Positions 9,075 through 17,465 of a DNA stretch of 62,663 bases are shown here, one piece after another. Position 1 is the stretch's first letter. Every line of letters begins with the position of its first letter. This DNA is from JAHEFU01 sp020440645. Lineage in GTDB: Bacteria > 4484-113 > JAFGCY01. The notes under the pieces were generated by a model that did not search any database, was not told the origin of the DNA, and saw only the letters and a list, made by a program, of their open reading frames with translations. A program made the position numbers and the translations under genes. Where the stretch lies: assembly GCA_020440645.1 (NCBI GenBank), contig JAGRNR010000018.1, forward strand, positions 1 to 62,663, in the 5' to 3' direction.

Positions 9075-10004
9075 ATGGTGACTCAGATGAACATAGAGCA
9101 ACAGGATTTTGCAGCAGCCCAACAGGCACTGGCCCAGCGGATTGCCCGATACACCGAGGAGCAGGAACAATTGGAGACGGCCATTCCCGGGCTGAAGCTC
9201 TACAACTTCGCCCAGCCGACCGAGCCCAGCAACTATACGATGCCGGCCAGCATCTGCCTGATTGGCCAGGGCAGCAAGCGCCTCACGGTCGGCGATGAAA
9301 GCTATATGTATGACGTCTCGCGCTACCTCATCACGGCCGTGGACCTGCCGGTGGTGGCCAACATCGTCGAGGCCAGCCCGGACAGGCCCTATCTCGGCCT
9401 GTCATACGAACTGGACCCGCGCGCCATCCGCCAGCTGATGCTGGACAGTGGCAAGCCCCAGGCGCGGGTCGCCGAATCACAGCGCGGCATTGCCGTCAGC
9501 CAGGCCCCGCTGGCCATCCTCGACGCCTTCAGCCGCCTGCTGGACCTGCTGGCCCAGCCCGCCGACATCCCGGTGCTGGCACCTCTGCTGAACCGCGAGA
9601 TCCTCTACCGCCTGCTGCAGGGTGAACAGGGCGCACGGCTGATGCGCATTGCCGGGATCGGTAGCCAGAGCGAGCAGATCGCGCGCGCCATCGGCATGAT
9701 CAGGGAACGCTACAGCCAGCCCTTCAAGGTGGATGAGCTGGCAACGGAGGTCGGCATGAGCAGCTCCAGCTTCCACCAGCACTTCCGCGCCACCACCACG
9801 CTCAGCCCGCTGCAGTTCGTCAAGCGCCTGCGCCTGAATGAGGCCCGCCGCCTGATGCTGATGGAGAATTGCGATGCGGCAACCGCTGCGATCCAGGTCG
9901 GCTATGAAAGCGTATCCCAGTTCAGCCGCGAGTACAGCCGCCAGTTCGGCGCCCCGCCCCTGCGCGACATCCGCGAACTGCAGGGCAATGTCGCCCGGGG
10001 CTGA
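9075..10004 (+). CDS. AraC-family transcriptional regulator
   Basis: 309 aa. The N-terminal part (about 25-190) is the AraC_N cupin-like sensor domain (PF06719 type: SICLIGQGSKRLTVGDESY, YDVSRYLITAVDLPV). The C-terminal 100 aa are a double helix-turn-helix of the AraC class (FKVDELATEVGMSSSSFHQH and VGYESVSQFSREYSRQFGAPP). This domain pairing is typical of YqhC-like regulators that activate aldehyde reductase genes. It is divergent from the YahK-like dehydrogenase, which supports the same role here. ATG 9075 or 9087 is possible; neither has a strong ribosome site. The inducer (perhaps an aldehyde) is an inference from family context. Confidence 0.92.
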   Translation: MVTQMNIEQQDFAAAQQALAQRIARYTEEQEQLETAIPGLKLYNFAQPTEPSNYTMPASICLIGQGSKRLTVGDESYMYDVSRYLITAVDLPVVANIVEASPDRPYLGLSYELDPRAIRQLMLDSGKPQARVAESQRGIAVSQAPLAILDAFSRLLDLLAQPADIPVLAPLLNREILYRLLQGEQGARLMRIAGIGSQSEQIARAIGMIRERYSQPFKVDELATEVGMSSSSFHQHFRATTTLSPLQFVKRLRLNEARRLMLMENCDAATAAIQVGYESVSQFSREYSRQFGAPPLRDIRELQGNVARG

Positions 10005-10022
10005 GCTTCAGCGCAGCAGATG

Positions 10023-12263
10023 CTATTCCTCCCAGTGGATGCAAACGAGATTGCCCGTGCCGTCGGCTGCGGCTATCAACAATTGTCCGTCCACGCTGGC
10101 GATGGCCGGCCTGCTGTCCGCCAGAGGATTGTCATAGACAATCTCCGGGCCGCTCCACAGGGTGCCAGAGCTGTCGCTGGCCCGATAGATGACAACGCGT
10201 TCCTGGCTGGAGAGCCAGCTGCAGATCACCGGCAGGCCATCCTCGAAGGCGATTCCACGCAATACACTGCGATTCTCCCCGGCCTTGACAGCCGGATTGC
10301 TGAAAGTGGATGCAGTACCGTCATCGGCCAGCTGCAGTTTGATGGACTGCTCATTCAGGCGCAGTGACCATGCAAGCGCAGGCAGGTTGTCAAGCTCAGC
10401 CAGCTCAAGCGCGTTCACCGCAACACTGCCAATCGATACCTCATCCAGCCACAGGTTGCCAGCTATGTCGGCAGCGCTGCGTATTGCCAGCAGCGGGTCT
10501 GACTGGAACTGCTCAAAGTTGTAGGCAGCCAGGGGTCGCAGCTCGGCACTGATTGTGCAGTGGCCAAGGGTCATGTATGTGCATTTTCCGCCTGGTTGTG
10601 CAAGCTGGATACCCTGGAGAGAGCCCCAGCCGGATCCATCTGCATCTGTCGCGCGAAACATCGCTGGATAGCTGATGTTGAGAACGTTTCGCCAGACGAT
10701 TCCACCAATGGTGGGTATGCCACCGATCAATTCAAGGTCCTGCAGGCTGCAGTCCTCACTGTCATTGAGCAGCACTGGTTCAGACCATGCGCCATCGAAT
10801 CGTGAATTGAAATGAACCCGGCGCTGGCCGCCTGAATCGTCATATTGGTCCCACGCGTACATCAAGCGGTCTTCATTAGTGGAGCCCAGTAGCTTGACTA
10901 TGCTCTGGTCGTCCATAGGGTCTTGGCTGCCTGCAGGGTCCTGCGGAGCGCCCCAGGTGGCGCCTGTTTCATCACTCGAGCTCACAAGCTGCGGACGGCC
11001 GGTGCTGTCAGCATAGGCAATACAGGCGTAGGCTCCACCAGCCGCCAGGCTGCCGGCGATTGCCAGGTCCGTGCCCGTCAGCAGATCCGAGCCCGCGGCG
11101 CTCGCTGTCCAGCCCGTGAGCGTGGTTATCTCGATCTGGGCGATGTCCGTTGCGAAGTAGTTGTCCTGCACTTCGAGGACCACCGTGTGGCTGCCTTTGG
11201 TCGCAATGCTTATGCTGGCAGGCAGTGGCTCATCGTAGGTCTGATCCCAGTCTCCGTCGTTGTCAAGATCCCAGCGGTAACGCACAATGGTCCCGTCCGC
11301 ATCGCTGCTGCCCGAAGGATCAAGGGTCACGGAAAGTGGTGCTTCTCCGCTCGCGGTGTCCGCCTGGATGTCGGCAAGCGGGGCCAGATTGTTCGGGTCC
11401 ACGATGTTGATTTCGCGAGTGATCGTGTCAGATAGTCCTGCTGAGTCCGTCACACGTATTGTCGCCAGGAAGTTGCCTGCGGGATATTCGTGGCTGGCGA
11501 TTCCGTCCTCGTTGTTGCTGAGGTCGTAGTTGCCGTCTCCATCGAAATCATAGTCGAAATGGCTGATCGGATTTATCACAGGCCCACTGCCGCTGGCATC
11601 GAATATAACAGTGCACGGAGCCACATTCTGCAGCGGGTCATTGTCAAGGTCGTCCTGCACTATCAGGAACGGTGGCACATCACCAAGCACCAGATAGGAC
11701 AATTTTGCATCCTGCTCTCCTGCAAGCAACACAATGGTGTAGATGTTTCCCTGCGGCGAAATGAAGTCAGCCAGCTCGCCAAATGTCACCTGGCCACCCA
11801 CATCACCCTGCCATTGCCAGCGGCCGCTGCTGAAGTTCGCGGCAGCCACGAAGCAACTGCCAGGCGCTGGACCGGGCTCATTCCAGCTGGTAAAGATACT
11901 CATGGATCCGCCCAGGGACTCAAGGCCCTGCCACTTGTAAATTGCATAAGCTGGCTCAGGCAGGCCGCTGTCCTCATTGATTCCGGGCCTGTAATTTGCA
12001 GCATTGACGTTCAGCTTGGGAAGCTCCGGGTCATATGAAACCCCACCAATGGATTGGCCTATGAAGTCTTCTGGCCTTGAGGCAAGGCGATCCAGTTCCG
12101 CCACAGCAGGCAATGTTTGAGGGGAGGATTCCGTAGAGATAGCGGGAAAGTCAGGCTGAATAGGTTTCACTGACAGCAAGCTCTCATCTGATTGCCCCCC
12201 TTTGCATCCCATGAGCAGCACGCTCGCAGCAAACAATGTACAAACAATGTCATTTCTTCCCAT
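10023..12263 (-). CDS. PKD-domain surface lipoprotein, paralogue of 2620-4863
   Basis: 746 aa, almost the same length and architecture as the product of 2620-4863. Signal peptide with lipobox LMGC (Cys20), N-terminal domain with FVAAANFSSGRWQWQG, two PKD domains at about 210-390 (DFDGDGNYDLSNNEDG and GEAPLSVTLDPSGSSDADG), then propeller-like repeats to the C-terminus. ATG 12263 follows GGAGCAGGGATT. The gene ends 18 bases after the stop of the convergent AraC gene. Predicted to be exported and lipid-anchored; no enzyme motif. Confidence 0.85.
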   Translation of the reverse strand: MGRNDIVCTLFAASVLLMGCKGGQSDESLLSVKPIQPDFPAISTESSPQTLPAVAELDRLASRPEDFIGQSIGGVSYDPELPKLNVNAANYRPGINEDSGLPEPAYAIYKWQGLESLGGSMSIFTSWNEPGPAPGSCFVAAANFSSGRWQWQGDVGGQVTFGELADFISPQGNIYTIVLLAGEQDAKLSYLVLGDVPPFLIVQDDLDNDPLQNVAPCTVIFDASGSGPVINPISHFDYDFDGDGNYDLSNNEDGIASHEYPAGNFLATIRVTDSAGLSDTITREINIVDPNNLAPLADIQADTASGEAPLSVTLDPSGSSDADGTIVRYRWDLDNDGDWDQTYDEPLPASISIATKGSHTVVLEVQDNYFATDIAQIEITTLTGWTASAAGSDLLTGTDLAIAGSLAAGGAYACIAYADSTGRPQLVSSSDETGATWGAPQDPAGSQDPMDDQSIVKLLGSTNEDRLMYAWDQYDDSGGQRRVHFNSRFDGAWSEPVLLNDSEDCSLQDLELIGGIPTIGGIVWRNVLNISYPAMFRATDADGSGWGSLQGIQLAQPGGKCTYMTLGHCTISAELRPLAAYNFEQFQSDPLLAIRSAADIAGNLWLDEVSIGSVAVNALELAELDNLPALAWSLRLNEQSIKLQLADDGTASTFSNPAVKAGENRSVLRGIAFEDGLPVICSWLSSQERVVIYRASDSSGTLWSGPEIVYDNPLADSRPAIASVDGQLLIAAADGTGNLVCIHWEE

Positions 12264-12463
12264 AATCCCTGCTCCAGTGGATGTTCCTTACTCGGATTCC
12301 AGGTGCCAGTTATCCTGGCCAGCTTTTCCCATTCAGTAGGACGATGGGTATCCGTAAAGGTTACTTCTGAGCACCTGACGGACCGCCTGCGAGAAGTTGA
12401 CCACAGCAATCCAGTTCCGCTGCTGCTGGTACTGAATCACGGCAGGCTGCATAATGCTTGGCG

Positions 12464-13486
12464 ATGCTTAGGACCACCGTACTTTTCCTGCTGCTCATGG
12501 CAGCAATGTATGAACCCTGCCTGGCCTGGACCCCGGAAATCGGCAACCGTGCGCTGCCACTGTACGGCACTGACAGGGTAAGCGGCCAGTTGATCGAGCT
12601 GGACAGCATGAAGGGCAAGTGGGTACTCCTTGAAGCCTGGGCCACCTGGTGAGGGCCCTGCATGAGGCAGTTGCCTCTCCTGATCGAACAGACCGCTGAT
12701 CTCCGGCAGCGCACGGACTTCGCGCTGCTGAGCCTGTGCTTTGACGACCCCTCACGCCGCGAGCTGGTGGACAGGGCGATCGCGGACTACGGCATCAGCC
12801 ATGCCGTGCTCTGGAATGAGACCGGCAGCCCGGAGCGCTCCAACATGGCGGACTGGAACATCCCCGGCTTCCCGACGACGTTGCTGATCGACCCGCAGGG
12901 CAACATCGTGATGGAGCTGGCCGTTGACAACTACCTGCGGGAGAACCTGCTGTTCTTCCTCGACCACTGGAGCGGTGCCGTCGGCTTCAGCCTGCAGATA
13001 GAACCCTACCGGGCGGCCGGATCTGGCAATGCTGCTGAAGCGGATTCCACCGCCGAGGTGAATTCCGTCCTCGGGAATGACCCCTTTGCCACCCAGCGCA
13101 TTGCGCCGGACGCGAACCAGTCGATCCGCGTCGGCATCGTGCTCTACAACCCGGACCATCAGCCGCTGGATGTGCAGGTCGACGTGCGGATGCAGAAGAC
13201 GGAGTTGTTTGACGAAGGCCCGGTCCACAAAATAATGGGCGTGATGCATGATGTTGACTACCGCGCGCAGGGCCGGCTGCTGGACTACCGGGCCGAGTTC
13301 CCGGTGTTTGGCGATGAGCATCACGTGATCGTGGTGGATGAGCTTGATGGTGTGCTGAACTTCGAGGTCGAAGTGGCGGTGCCCGTTCCCGGCTCGGAGG
13401 CCCTCAATGGTGGGCAGGGCCTGTTCTACAGGAAGAAGTCGCATGTGTTCACGACCACGGCCTACATCATGTACCAGCTGGACTAG
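12464..13486 (+). CDS. Thioredoxin-like secreted selenoprotein, Sec at in-frame TGA
   Basis: One 340-residue reading frame joined through TGA 12650-12652. Upstream of it: signal peptide MLRTTVLFLLLMAAMYEPCLA and a TlpA/ResA-like entry (LIELDSMKGKWVLLEAWATW). Downstream, in the same frame: GPCMRQLP, FALLSLCFDDPSRR, then the cis-Pro loop IPGFPTTLLIDPQGNIV. The TGA falls exactly on the first Cys of the WCGPC redox motif, giving W-U-G-P-C (Sec63, Cys66), and a hairpin follows (next entry). Residues after about 180 form an extra beta-rich domain I do not recognise. Likely an extracytoplasmic thiol-disulfide or peroxide reductase. TTG 12458 is an alternative start. A nonsense mutation is the rival explanation, but its position and the hairpin argue for Sec. 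Confidence 0.75.
12650..12681 (+). promoter_or_regulatory. Candidate bacterial SECIS hairpin
   Basis: After the TGA (12650-12652) the arms GAGGC (12664-12668) and GCCTC (12673-12677) form a 5-bp stem with the apical loop AGTT, 17 nt past the stop. A lower helix AGGG (12652-12655)/TCCT (12678-12681) can pair across a bulge. Known bSECIS elements lie 16-37 nt after UGA and have a G in the first two loop bases; here it is the second base. It lies within the coding sequence, as in bacteria. Confidence 0.6.
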
Positions 13487-13513
13487 CAGCGAAGCAATGC
13501 CGGTGGAGGGGGA

Positions 13514-13665
13514 TTGAGGTCACAATTTGTGACCTCAAAACGTAGTAATTCGGCCAATACACGCTTTGAGATGCCAATTTGGCATCTCAGGTTTACCCTG
13601 CCAGATTGGCGTAGTCAACAAGGATCAAGGCTTCACCGCTTGAGGTTTCAGATTGAAACCTCAAG
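13514..13665. repeat. Three perfect palindromes downstream of the ORF6N gene
   Basis: 13514-13538: arms TTGAGGTCACAA and its complement around one T. 13567-13589: arms TGAGATGCCAA and complement around one T. 13639-13665: arms CTTGAGGTTTCA and complement around GAT. The outer bases TTGAG/CTCAA are constant and the inner arm bases differ but always stay complementary. Read on the minus strand they spell degenerate copies of LR-x-Q-x-x-TS, the peptide encoded by the two palindromes inside the gene. Confidence 0.8.
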
Positions 13666-13667
13666 AC

Positions 13668-14243
13668 CTATTCCTTCCTGAAGCCTATCCGCCCGGCACT
13701 TTCCTGCCGCTGCAGCAACAACTCGATTGCCTCCATCACGCTTCGATATTGGGCATCACACTTCTGCTCGAGTGCCGCCAGCTTGCGCGCCAGTTCCACA
13801 TGGTTCCTTGCCCACTGTCGCATTTCGACAAACGCACGCATGATGGCGATATTGACCTTTACCGCCCGCTCACTGCGCAACACTCCACTGAGCATCGCTA
13901 CTCCCTGCTCGGTGAATGCGTAGGGTTGGTATCGGCGTCCACCGCGACTATCTTTTGAGGTCACAATTTGTGACCTCAAAGCCTCATCATCAGGTTTCTC
14001 TACTTTTGAGGTTCCAGTTTGGAACCTCAATGTTTCACTCTCCTCTTCAGTGAGCCGGAACATGAAATCCTCTGGAAAGCGCTCAGCATTCCTTGCAACT
14101 GCCTTATTGAGATTTTTCGTGAGGACCCCATACAGCTCTGCCAGGTCACTGTCCAGCATCACCATCTGCCCGCGAATCTCGTAGATTCGCCCCTGCAAGT
14201 GGGCGGGCAGCAATTCATTTTTGACATTGGATGCCTTATCCAT
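13668..14243 (-). CDS. ORF6N-domain DNA-binding protein
   Basis: 191 aa. The N-terminal ORF6N domain (KilA-N relative) is recognisable: IYEIRGQMVMLDSDLAELYG, VLTKNLNKAVARNAERFPED, then YAFTEQGVAMLSGVLRSERA and VNIAIMRAFVEMRQ. Such proteins are common in phages and accessory islands, probably as DNA-binding regulators. The C-terminus is a short coiled coil. ATG 14243 is preferred because TATAAT lies 6 nt upstream (leaderless). The middle holds two peptide repeats, LRFQTGTSK and LRSQIVTSK, each encoded by a perfect DNA palindrome (13954-13980, 14006-14030). Lower GC than its neighbours; probably acquired. Confidence 0.82.
   Translation of the reverse strand: MDKASNVKNELLPAHLQGRIYEIRGQMVMLDSDLAELYGVLTKNLNKAVARNAERFPEDFMFRLTEEESETLRFQTGTSKVEKPDDEALRSQIVTSKDSRGGRRYQPYAFTEQGVAMLSGVLRSERAVKVNIAIMRAFVEMRQWARNHVELARKLAALEQKCDAQYRSVMEAIELLLQRQESAGRIGFRKE
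13954..14030. repeat. Two palindromes inside the ORF6N gene
   Basis: 13954-13980: 13-bp arms TTTGAGGTCACAA and complement around one T, identical in its core to the extragenic copy at 13514-13538. 14006-14030: 11-bp arms TTGAGGTTCCA and complement around GTT. Both keep the frame open and encode LRSQIVTSK and LRFQTGTSK. Confidence 0.8.
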
Positions 14244-14249
14244 GTCATT

Positions 14250-14255
14250 ATTATA
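14250..14255 (-). promoter_or_regulatory. -10 box of the ORF6N gene, leaderless
   Basis: Minus-strand TATAAT followed by AATGAC and the ATG at 14243; the 6-nt gap predicts a transcript starting at the initiation codon. No clear -35. Confidence 0.5.
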
Positions 14256-14292
14256 CCACACATATAAGTAGTAGTGTTTACCAGCGCCAGTA

Positions 14293-14661
14293 TTAGCAGG
14301 AAACGGACTCGGAGGGTGCATTCAGTGCATCTGCGACATAGCGCTCCTTCATCGCTGGTCCCTTCGCGACGTCTACGGCATTAATCGGTCGCCAGTCGGA
14401 AGCACGTAGCCATTCTCCCCAGGCTTTCTGATCGGCCGGATGATCGCATATCAATTCCTGTTGCCATTCAATCATGCTTGAGCTGTTCGCTCCCCCTCGA
14501 TAGTCAAGCTGGAAGAGCTGAACCGGATCATTTTCCCAGCCACAGATCCGGCAGATTTCAAAAGAACCGCAGATCTCTTCAAGTGTATTGAATCCGCAGG
14601 CCGGACAGGGATGCAGATTTTCCTTTGAGTCTTTTACAAGAAACTGCCTGGGAATCTTCAT
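14293..14661 (-). CDS. CPCC-type cysteine-rich protein, tandem copy 1
   Basis: 122 aa from ATG 14661, which has AGGGG about 9 nt upstream; the in-frame TTG six codons earlier is less likely. Core HPCPACGFNTLEEICG, then FEICRICGWENDP with four cysteines in two knuckles, as in the CPCC family (PF14206). Downstream EWQQEL and SDWRPINAVD are shared with the other copies. It lacks the N-terminal LFxALARR segment of copies 2 and 3. Stop and start spacing to copy 2 is 25 bp, so the three genes are probably one transcript. Function unknown. Confidence 0.75.
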   Translation of the reverse strand: MKIPRQFLVKDSKENLHPCPACGFNTLEEICGSFEICRICGWENDPVQLFQLDYRGGANSSSMIEWQQELICDHPADQKAWGEWLRASDWRPINAVDVAKGPAMKERYVADALNAPSESVSC

Positions 14662-14686
14662 TGCCAATTCCCCTGACAAGCTATCA

Positions 14687-15163
14687 TTATTTCTTCCACT
14701 TCCAGTATTGTGGAGGAAAATCTTCCTTCAATTTGGCAGGCATTTCCCGCTCCTGCTTTCGCCACTCGGGTGCGAAGTGCAGATCCTTTTCAGTGATAGG
14801 TCGCCAAGCGGGGTCCCTGACAATTTGCTTGACTTCAGTCACCTCAGGAGGTAAACCTTCCAGAACTCTACGTTGCCAATTGACTAGAGTTTCGTTATTG
14901 GGGCCGCTTACCTCTTCCGGGTTCCATAGAGCACTGGGGTCATCCTCCCAGCCACAGATCTGGCAGATGTCGTAACCGCAGGTTTCCTCCAGCGTTTTGA
15001 ATCCACATGCCGGGCAAGCAAACAGAAGCTCGCCTGATTGAGTTCGCTTTGCCAGCTCCTCAGTTCTCCTTTGGACAAACTCGGCAGGATCAGCCGCCAA
15101 TTCCATAAGTCGTCTCCTTCGGGCTAAAGCCGGAAACAGTTTGTCAATAAAGCTTTTCAGCAT
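14687..15163 (-). CDS. CPCC-type cysteine-rich protein, tandem copy 2
   Basis: 158 aa. The N-terminal amphipathic segment MLKSFIDKLFPALARRRRL is followed by a helical region, then the CPCC core FACPACGFKTLEETCG and YDICQICGWEDDP, and the shared tail VNWQRRVLEG, DPAWRPITEKDL, PPQYWKWKK. It is clearly paralogous to copy 3, whose start is MLSKFTDWLFSAMARRKGL. The basic-hydrophobic N-terminus could peripherally bind membrane or a partner (inference). No good Shine-Dalgarno site; upstream spacing to copy 3 is 67 bp. Confidence 0.75.
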   Translation of the reverse strand: MLKSFIDKLFPALARRRRLMELAADPAEFVQRRTEELAKRTQSGELLFACPACGFKTLEETCGYDICQICGWEDDPSALWNPEEVSGPNNETLVNWQRRVLEGLPPEVTEVKQIVRDPAWRPITEKDLHFAPEWRKQEREMPAKLKEDFPPQYWKWKK

Positions 15164-15229
15164 TTCGTTTGATCACCAAATTTACGTTGTTCTTTAGTGT
15201 CGATACTGACGGCCACAAGAAACTTGTTG

Positions 15230-15718
15230 TCAATCCTGCTTCCAGAGCCAATATTGCGGGGGGTAGCTCTTTCGATGCTGCTCCAGTTTTTCCTCTCGCT
15301 CCTGTAACTTGCGAGGGGCAGCAAGCAGGTCTTCCTTGGAAATCGGTCTCCAGTCCGGGTCGCGCTGCAGCCTTCTGTATTCACGAATATCGATTGGAAA
15401 TCTAATCAGTACATTTCGTTGCCATTGCACCAGACTTTTGCGATTGACACCATCTGTGCTTTCTGGGGACCAGAGATCATCTTCGTCGTCCATCCACCAG
15501 CACAGCAGGCAAATTTCGTAACTGCTTGGGTTATCCAACGTTCGAAAACCGCAGGCCGGGCAGGTAAACAGTGCTTCTTCAAGATATGTGCGCCGGGCCA
15601 ATATACTTAACCGCCTGAAATAGTAATCTCTTAATCTGATCGGATTGCCAGGAATAGCTGCCAGACCCTTTCTGCGGGCCATAGCTGAAAAAAGCCAGTC
15701 GGTGAATTTGCTTAACAT
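15230..15718 (-). CDS. CPCC-type cysteine-rich protein, tandem copy 3
   Basis: 162 aa from ATG 15718, chosen because MLSKFTDWLFSAMARRKGL aligns with the start of copy 2; ATG 15742 would add eight residues. Core FTCPACGFRTLDNPSSYEIC and LLCWWMDDEDDLWSPES, then VQWQRNVLIRF, DPDWRPISKEDL and PPQYWLWKQD. The second knuckle is C-x-x-C-W-W rather than C-G-W. Sequence identity with copy 2 is patchy outside the core, so the duplication is old or the copies diversify. Lower GC than guaA next door. Confidence 0.72.
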   Translation of the reverse strand: MLSKFTDWLFSAMARRKGLAAIPGNPIRLRDYYFRRLSILARRTYLEEALFTCPACGFRTLDNPSSYEICLLCWWMDDEDDLWSPESTDGVNRKSLVQWQRNVLIRFPIDIREYRRLQRDPDWRPISKEDLLAAPRKLQEREEKLEQHRKSYPPQYWLWKQD

Positions 15719-15806
15719 CGGAGCTGATGGGCCGTATTCCATGAGTTAACAGGACTTCGCTATTCTTCGGTAGCCCGTTCGGTCGGCGCATCTGATTCAG
15801 TCTAAC

Positions 15807-17381
15807 CTACTCCCACTCGATCGTGCCCGGGGGCTTGGACGTGATGTCCATGCAGACGCGGTTGATACCCGGCACCTCGCCGATCACCCGTGAGGCGATC
15901 TTCTCGAGGTTCTTGTACGGGATCTTCGACCAGTCCGCCGTCATCGCGTCCTCGGAGCTGACCGCGCGCACCACCAGCGGGTAGCCATAGGTGCGCTTGT
16001 CGCCCATCACGCCCACGCTCTTGATGGCGGGCAGCACCGCGAAGTACTGCCAGGGCCGCTCCATCTCCGCCATCTCGATCTCATCGCGTACGATGCGGTC
16101 CGCCTGGCGCAGGATCTTCAGCCGCTCCGCCGTCACCTCGCCGATGATGCGGATCGCGAGCCCCGGCCCCGGGAAGGGCTGGCGGTAGACCATCGGGCGC
16201 GGCAGCTCCAGCTCGATGCCGAGCCGGCGCACCTCATCCTTGAACAGGTCGCGCAGCGGTTCGACGAGCGCCAGCTTCATGCGCTTCGGCAGCCCGCCGA
16301 CGTTATGGTGGCTCTTGATCACATGCGCATGCATGCCGATCCCGCTCGATTCAATCACGTCCGGGTAGAGTGTGCCCTGCGCGAGGTACTTCGCCCCGCG
16401 CACCTTGCGGCTCTCCTCCTCGAACACCTTGATGAACTCGCGGCCGATGATCTTGCGCTTGCGCTCCGGGTCGGTCACGCCCTTCAGCTCGTCGAGGAAG
16501 CGCTTGCCGGCGCGCACCCGCACCAGCCGGCTCTTGAAATGCCCCTTCCAGGCCTCCACCACCTTGTCGCCCTCATCCATCCTGAGGAAGCCGTGGTCCA
16601 CGAAGATCGGGTGCAGGCGGTGCCCGATCGCGCGGTCGATGATCGCGGCCGTGCACAAACTGTCAACACCGCCACTGACCGCGCAGATCACCTCGCCATC
16701 CTCGCCCACCTGCTCGCGGATGCTTTCGATCGACTGCTCGATGAAGTTGCCCATCGTCCAGTCGCCGGTCGCCTGGCAGACGCCCATCACGAAGTTGCGC
16801 AGCAGGTCGATGCCCCAGGGCGTATGGCTCACCTCGGGGTGGAACTGCACGGCGTACATGTTCTTCTTCGGGTATTCGAAGGCCGCCACCTTGGTGGCAT
16901 CCGTATGCGCGGTGACCTTCGCCCCGCGCGGCGCCGTCACCAGCGCGTCGCCGTGGCTCATCCAGCAGATCAGGTTCGGGTTCAGCCCGCGGAACAGCAC
17001 CGAGTCATCCTGGTTGTCCACCCACAGCTCGGTGCGCCCGAACTCACTGCGCTTCGCCGCCTCCAGCCTGCCGCCGTGCATGCTGCCGAGCAGCTGCAGG
17101 CCGTAGCAGATGCCAAGGATCGGGATCTCAAGCGCCAGCAGCTTCTTGTCGATCTGCGGGGAGCCGTACTTGTGGGCGGAGTTCGGGCCGCCGGAGAGGA
17201 TCAGGCCGATCACGTTCCCGCGGCGCTTCACCTCGGCTGCCGTCAGCTTGTTGTCCACAACCTCTGAATGGACATTGAGTTCTCGGATGCGGCGCGCGAT
17301 CAGCTGTGTGTACTGGGAGCCCAGGTCGATGATGAGGATGCTTTGAAAGCGGCCTGAAACGGCCTCTGGTGCGCTTGCCAT
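15807..17381 (-). CDS. guaA: GMP synthase (glutamine-hydrolysing)
   Basis: 524 aa, normal length. It converts XMP, ATP and glutamine to GMP in the last step of guanine nucleotide synthesis. The class I glutamine amidotransferase domain (about 12-200) has catalytic Cys92 (GICYGLQLLG) and His181/Glu183 (VQFHPEVSHT). The ATP pyrophosphatase domain has the P-loop AVSGGVDSLCTAAI (about 234-247). The dimerisation domain ends PPGTIEWE, the family's conserved C-terminus. ATG 17381 lies 5 nt after a TGATATAAT extended -10 box, so translation is probably leaderless. It is monocistronic and gives a secure anchor for the cellular chromosome. Confidence 0.98.
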   Translation of the reverse strand: MASAPEAVSGRFQSILIIDLGSQYTQLIARRIRELNVHSEVVDNKLTAAEVKRRGNVIGLILSGGPNSAHKYGSPQIDKKLLALEIPILGICYGLQLLGSMHGGRLEAAKRSEFGRTELWVDNQDDSVLFRGLNPNLICWMSHGDALVTAPRGAKVTAHTDATKVAAFEYPKKNMYAVQFHPEVSHTPWGIDLLRNFVMGVCQATGDWTMGNFIEQSIESIREQVGEDGEVICAVSGGVDSLCTAAIIDRAIGHRLHPIFVDHGFLRMDEGDKVVEAWKGHFKSRLVRVRAGKRFLDELKGVTDPERKRKIIGREFIKVFEEESRKVRGAKYLAQGTLYPDVIESSGIGMHAHVIKSHHNVGGLPKRMKLALVEPLRDLFKDEVRRLGIELELPRPMVYRQPFPGPGLAIRIIGEVTAERLKILRQADRIVRDEIEMAEMERPWQYFAVLPAIKSVGVMGDKRTYGYPLVVRAVSSEDAMTADWSKIPYKNLEKIASRVIGEVPGINRVCMDITSKPPGTIEWE

Positions 17382-17386
17382 GCGGG

Positions 17387-17395
17387 ATTATATCA
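17387..17395 (-). promoter_or_regulatory. Extended -10 promoter of guaA, leaderless
   Basis: Minus strand TG-A-TATAAT, followed by CCCGC and the ATG at 17381. No -35 is evident, consistent with an extended -10 promoter. Confidence 0.55.
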
Positions 17396-17465
17396 CGCAA
17401 AATCCGCGCTTCATCCTGAAGCTGCACTGCAATGATGCTGATTGCCCGCGACTTGCGCGGCCTGC

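Noticed and set aside
12662..13486. A separate gene starting at ATG 12662
   Set aside because: It is in the same frame as the upstream signal-peptide ORF, and the thioredoxin fold needs both parts; splitting it would leave half an active site on each side.
16305..17267. 320-aa plus-strand frame antisense to guaA
   Set aside because: His/Ala/Val-rich composition is typical of a high-GC shadow; guaA on the other strand is unmistakable.
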